Source: Streptomyces sp. SPB162 (GTDB lineage: Bacteria; Actinomycetota; Actinomycetes; Streptomycetales; Streptomycetaceae). Taken from it: a stretch of DNA of 64,000 nt. Positions 61,871 to 64,000 of the stretch are shown piece by piece (the first letter of the stretch is position 1; each line of letters begins with the position of its first letter). Made by a program: the position numbers and the translations under genes. The stretch is taken from contig NZ_JAQFII010000001.1 in NCBI RefSeq assembly GCF_029504575.1, positions 6,455,001 through 6,519,000 of the forward strand, in the 5' to 3' direction. A model generated the notes under the pieces. That model made no database searches and was not told where the DNA came from. It was given only the letters and a program-made list of their open reading frames with translations.

Positions 61871-62351
61871 AGCCGGTCCAGAGGTGACTGGGCGACGGCG
61901 ATGAGGTGGTGGTAGCGGTCGGCGATGGCGTACTGCGGCAACAGGGCGAGCGCGACGGGGTCCCGCTCGGACGCAAGTGGGCCTGATGCTCGCTGTTGAC
62001 GCGCTTGAGGCGGGCGTTGCGGTGTGAAGGTGCCAGGCACGCCCGTTGACGTCCGGGATGCTGTCGTCTCGGCAGTAGAGGATGCAGTGGTCGTTGACCC
62101 AGGTGATGAACTGCTGCCGACGGGAGTTTGTGAGAGACCGCCCACACGTATAGGGGCCCATGACCCCCTCGGGGACGCGGTCCGTGCTGTTCTCACGGTG
62201 TCGCCGGTGACTTTCGCTCGCGGTCCGGCGGCTCTGCGCCGTGCCGCCGCGGCGGGCCGGTGGACGGGACCGCCCTGGAATGTTGTGGCCAGTACCTAGA
62301 CTGGGCGTTTTCGGGGCGAGGGTGCTGCCCCAGGCGAACGGGAGTGCGGTA
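61871..62351. other. Gap with no supported gene (481 bases)
   Basis: A minus-strand frame here reads FITWVNDHCILYCRDD and a neighbouring one DPVALALLPQYAIADRYHHL. They look protein-like but have no start, no consistent frame and no relative I recognise, so a decayed gene is possible. The 3' part should contain the ArsR promoter. Confidence 0.35.
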
Positions 62352-62711
62352 GTGGCGACAGGCGTCGGCGACTTCGAGGACCCGTCAGCCGAGGTGCTGA
62401 CGGAAGCCGCCGCTGCCTTCGGGATGCTGGCCTCGCCCGCGCGGCTGCATATCGTGTGGGCCCTGGCGCACGGCGAGAGCGATGTGACCGGGCTCGCCGA
62501 GCGGGTGGGCGGTGCGCTGCCCGCGGTGAGCCAGCACCTGACGAAGCTGAAACTGGCAGGGTTGGTGCGCTCGCGCCGAGAGGGGCGCCGGGTGGTCTAC
62601 CTTGTCGACGACCCCGATGTGGTGACCATGGTGCGCTGGCTGGTGGGGCAATTGTCGGAACGTGCCAGGCAGCCTGTGCCGGCGAGGCGTCTGCGTGACC
62701 TGGGCGCCTGA
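62352..62711 (+). CDS. ArsR/SmtB-family regulator
   Basis: A 119-residue winged helix regulator with FGMLASPARLHIVWALAHGE, DVTGLAERVGGALPAVSQHL and LKLAGLVRSRREGRRVVYLV. No obvious Cys pair for metal binding is present, so the ligand may be held by other residues or may not be arsenite. GTG 62352 follows GGGAG. It overlaps the start of the ATPase gene, suggesting that it controls the P-type ATPase. Confidence 0.88.
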   Translation: MATGVGDFEDPSAEVLTEAAAAFGMLASPARLHIVWALAHGESDVTGLAERVGGALPAVSQHLTKLKLAGLVRSRREGRRVVYLVDDPDVVTMVRWLVGQLSERARQPVPARRLRDLGA

Positions 62712-64000
62712 GTCTGTTGCTGGGAGCGGCACTGGCCGTACGATCCCGGCGCCTCACCGCGTTTCTGCACGTGATACCACGAAGCTCACTCCGCTGGAAA
62801 TGTTGCGGCGGTTGGGGAGCGGGCCGCGTGGACTGTTCGAATCACAGGCCGAGGAGCGGCTGCTCCAGTACGGCGAGAACACCATTGCCGCGCAGCGCCC
62901 CGCCTCCTGGCCGCTGCGTTTCGTAGGCAGCCTGAGGGATCCGTTCACCGCGGTGCTGCTCTGCCTGGGCCTGGTGTCGGCCGTCGTCACCTCCTGGGGA
63001 ACGGCCTGCGTGATCGCGGTGCTGGTCGCGGTCAGCTGTGCGCTGCGCTCCAGCGGGGAGTACCGGGCGGACCGGTCCACGACCGCGCTGCGTGAGCTCG
63101 TCGCCACCACCGCGACCGTCCAGCGGCGTTCCGACACAGCCGGAGCGTCACTGGGCCGGGAGATTCCCGTCGATCAACTGGTTCCAGGTGATGTGATCAG
63201 GATCGGGCCGGGTGACCTGGTGCCTGCGGATGTGCGGCTGTTGCGCGCCTGCGGCCTGACCGTGCGGCAGGCGCCGCTCACGGGAGAGTCCGCGCCGGTC
63301 GCCAAATACCCCGTCGATACTCCCGCTGATCCTGACACGGCCCTGTTCGATCAGCCGCACCTGTGCTTTCTAGGCAGCAGCGTGGCTTCCGGCAGCGGCA
63401 CCGCGGTCGTCGTCGCGACCGGCGAGGCCACCCAACTCGCCAGTACGTAACGAGAGCCCGCGCGGCGGCGGCGCGAGACCACATTCGACCGCTCTGTGAA
63501 CGGGATCTCCTGGACTCTCATCCGATTCATGCTGGTGACCCCGCCGCTTGTCCTGATGGCTGATGCGGTCCTGCGCGGGCGTGGGCTGGAAACCCTGCCG
63601 TTCGGGGTGGCAGTGGCGGTGGGTCTGACCCCGGAGATGCTGCCCGTCATCGTCACCACGGCACTGGCCCGGGGTGCGGCCGTCCTCGCACGAGACAGCG
63701 AGGTGATCGTCAAGCGGCTGCCGGCGCTGCACGACCTGGGCGCGATCGATGTCCTGTGTACGGACAAGACCGGCACCCTGACCCAGGACCGGCCAATCCT
63801 GGACTGCCATGTGGACCCGGAGGGCCGCAGCGATCCCGAGGTGCTGCACTGGGCCGCCGTCAACAGCCTGTGGACACTGCAACTCGCTGATCTGCCGGCC
63901 CCGGACGCCCTGGACGAAGCGATCCTGGAAGCAACCGAAGATTGCGGCGACGAACTGCTGGCCTACGACGGCGTTGCCGCCCTGCCCTTCGACGCGATCC
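62695..64000 (+). pseudogene. MgtA-type P-ATPase with an in-frame stop (runs off the window)
   Basis: A P-type ATPase of the Mg2+-transporting (IIIB) kind. It shows LGREIPVDQLVPGDVIRIGP, the actuator LTGESAPV, a membrane part FDRSVNGISWTLIRFMLVTP, GVAVAVGLTPEMLPVIVTTA and the phosphorylation site VLCTDKTGTLTQD. TAA at 63448-63450 interrupts the frame, which then continues unchanged with the correct spacing, so a single base change seems to have created the stop. The start is GTG 62695 after GAGG, inside the end of the ArsR gene. The 3' end is outside the window. Confidence 0.85.

Noticed and set aside
32108..62000. Second copy of the tRNA-Pro 3' end as a right attachment site
   Set aside because: Reading through the island I did not see the T-arm sequence TTCAAATCCTGT again. 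A computed search is needed.

Overview
The window is very GC-rich DNA from an actinobacterium, almost certainly a Streptomyces or close relative. The signs are GTG starts, ATGA/GTGA gene overlaps, and families such as DUF574 methyltransferases, DUF5302, DUF6745, DUF6126, DUF1206 and GntR/UTRA regulators. No rRNA, CRISPR array or replication origin was seen. One tRNA gene (Pro, GGG) marks a boundary near 30.35 kb.

Left half (1-30.3 kb), core-like. After the end of a DUF574 methyltransferase comes a tightly coupled minus-strand operon of the STM4011-STM4015 type (386-6540): two radical SAM enzymes, an alkaline-phosphatase-fold hydrolase, an ATP-grasp protein and two tandem leucine-rich STM4015 proteins. 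Its product is unknown. Next are a DUF6745 gene pair, an XRE/cupin regulator with palindromic operators and its DUF6126 partner, a saccharopine-dehydrogenase-like protein, DUF5302 and an M3 peptidase. A minus-strand operon (12718-19787) encodes a GntR regulator, a 2x[4Fe-4S] ferredoxin, a sulfonate/nitrate/taurine-type ABC transporter and an AprA-like flavoprotein with a HEAT tail, broken by a one-base frameshift. Then come an MBL-fold hydrolase, a GNAT, a GH2 beta-galactosidase with a DUF2264 glycosidase-like gene behind a LacI-type operator, and several small membrane proteins.

Middle (30.3-48.9 kb), accessory. A tyrosine integrase and a small excisionase-like HTH protein sit beside the 3' end of tRNA-Pro, followed by decayed IS630 and IS1182 elements, a repeat cluster and a long perfect hairpin. 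Then comes a membrane/ion-stress set: APC transporter, CASTOR/TrkA-like channel protein (frameshifted), MauE pseudogene, PRC-barrel proteins, YihY, MscS (with an out-of-frame pore segment), a membrane SGNH hydrolase, SPFH and NfeD proteins. The far end of this island was not found.

Right end (48.9-64 kb), the most interesting part. It is an arsenic-type biosynthetic cluster: ArsM, a second methyltransferase, a TVP38 membrane protein, a mercuric-reductase-like flavoenzyme, MauE, a radical SAM enzyme, an MTA/purine nucleoside phosphorylase, two arsenosugar-type glycosyltransferases (one frameshifted), a metallophosphoesterase-radical SAM fusion and a flavin monooxygenase-like protein. It is headed by an ECF sigma factor and two zf-HC2 proteins. 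Five copies of one 30-bp element, GGAA(T/G)-N17-GGGTT(T/C)CC, lie in the correct orientation before the sigma gene, the second zf-HC2 gene, arsM, the methyltransferase operon and the long plus-strand operon. This strongly suggests that one ECF sigma factor switches on the whole cluster. An ArsR regulator and an interrupted MgtA-type P-ATPase end the window.

Several genes carry single frameshifts or stops. They may be real decay or base-calling errors, and read-level checking is needed before calling them dead.
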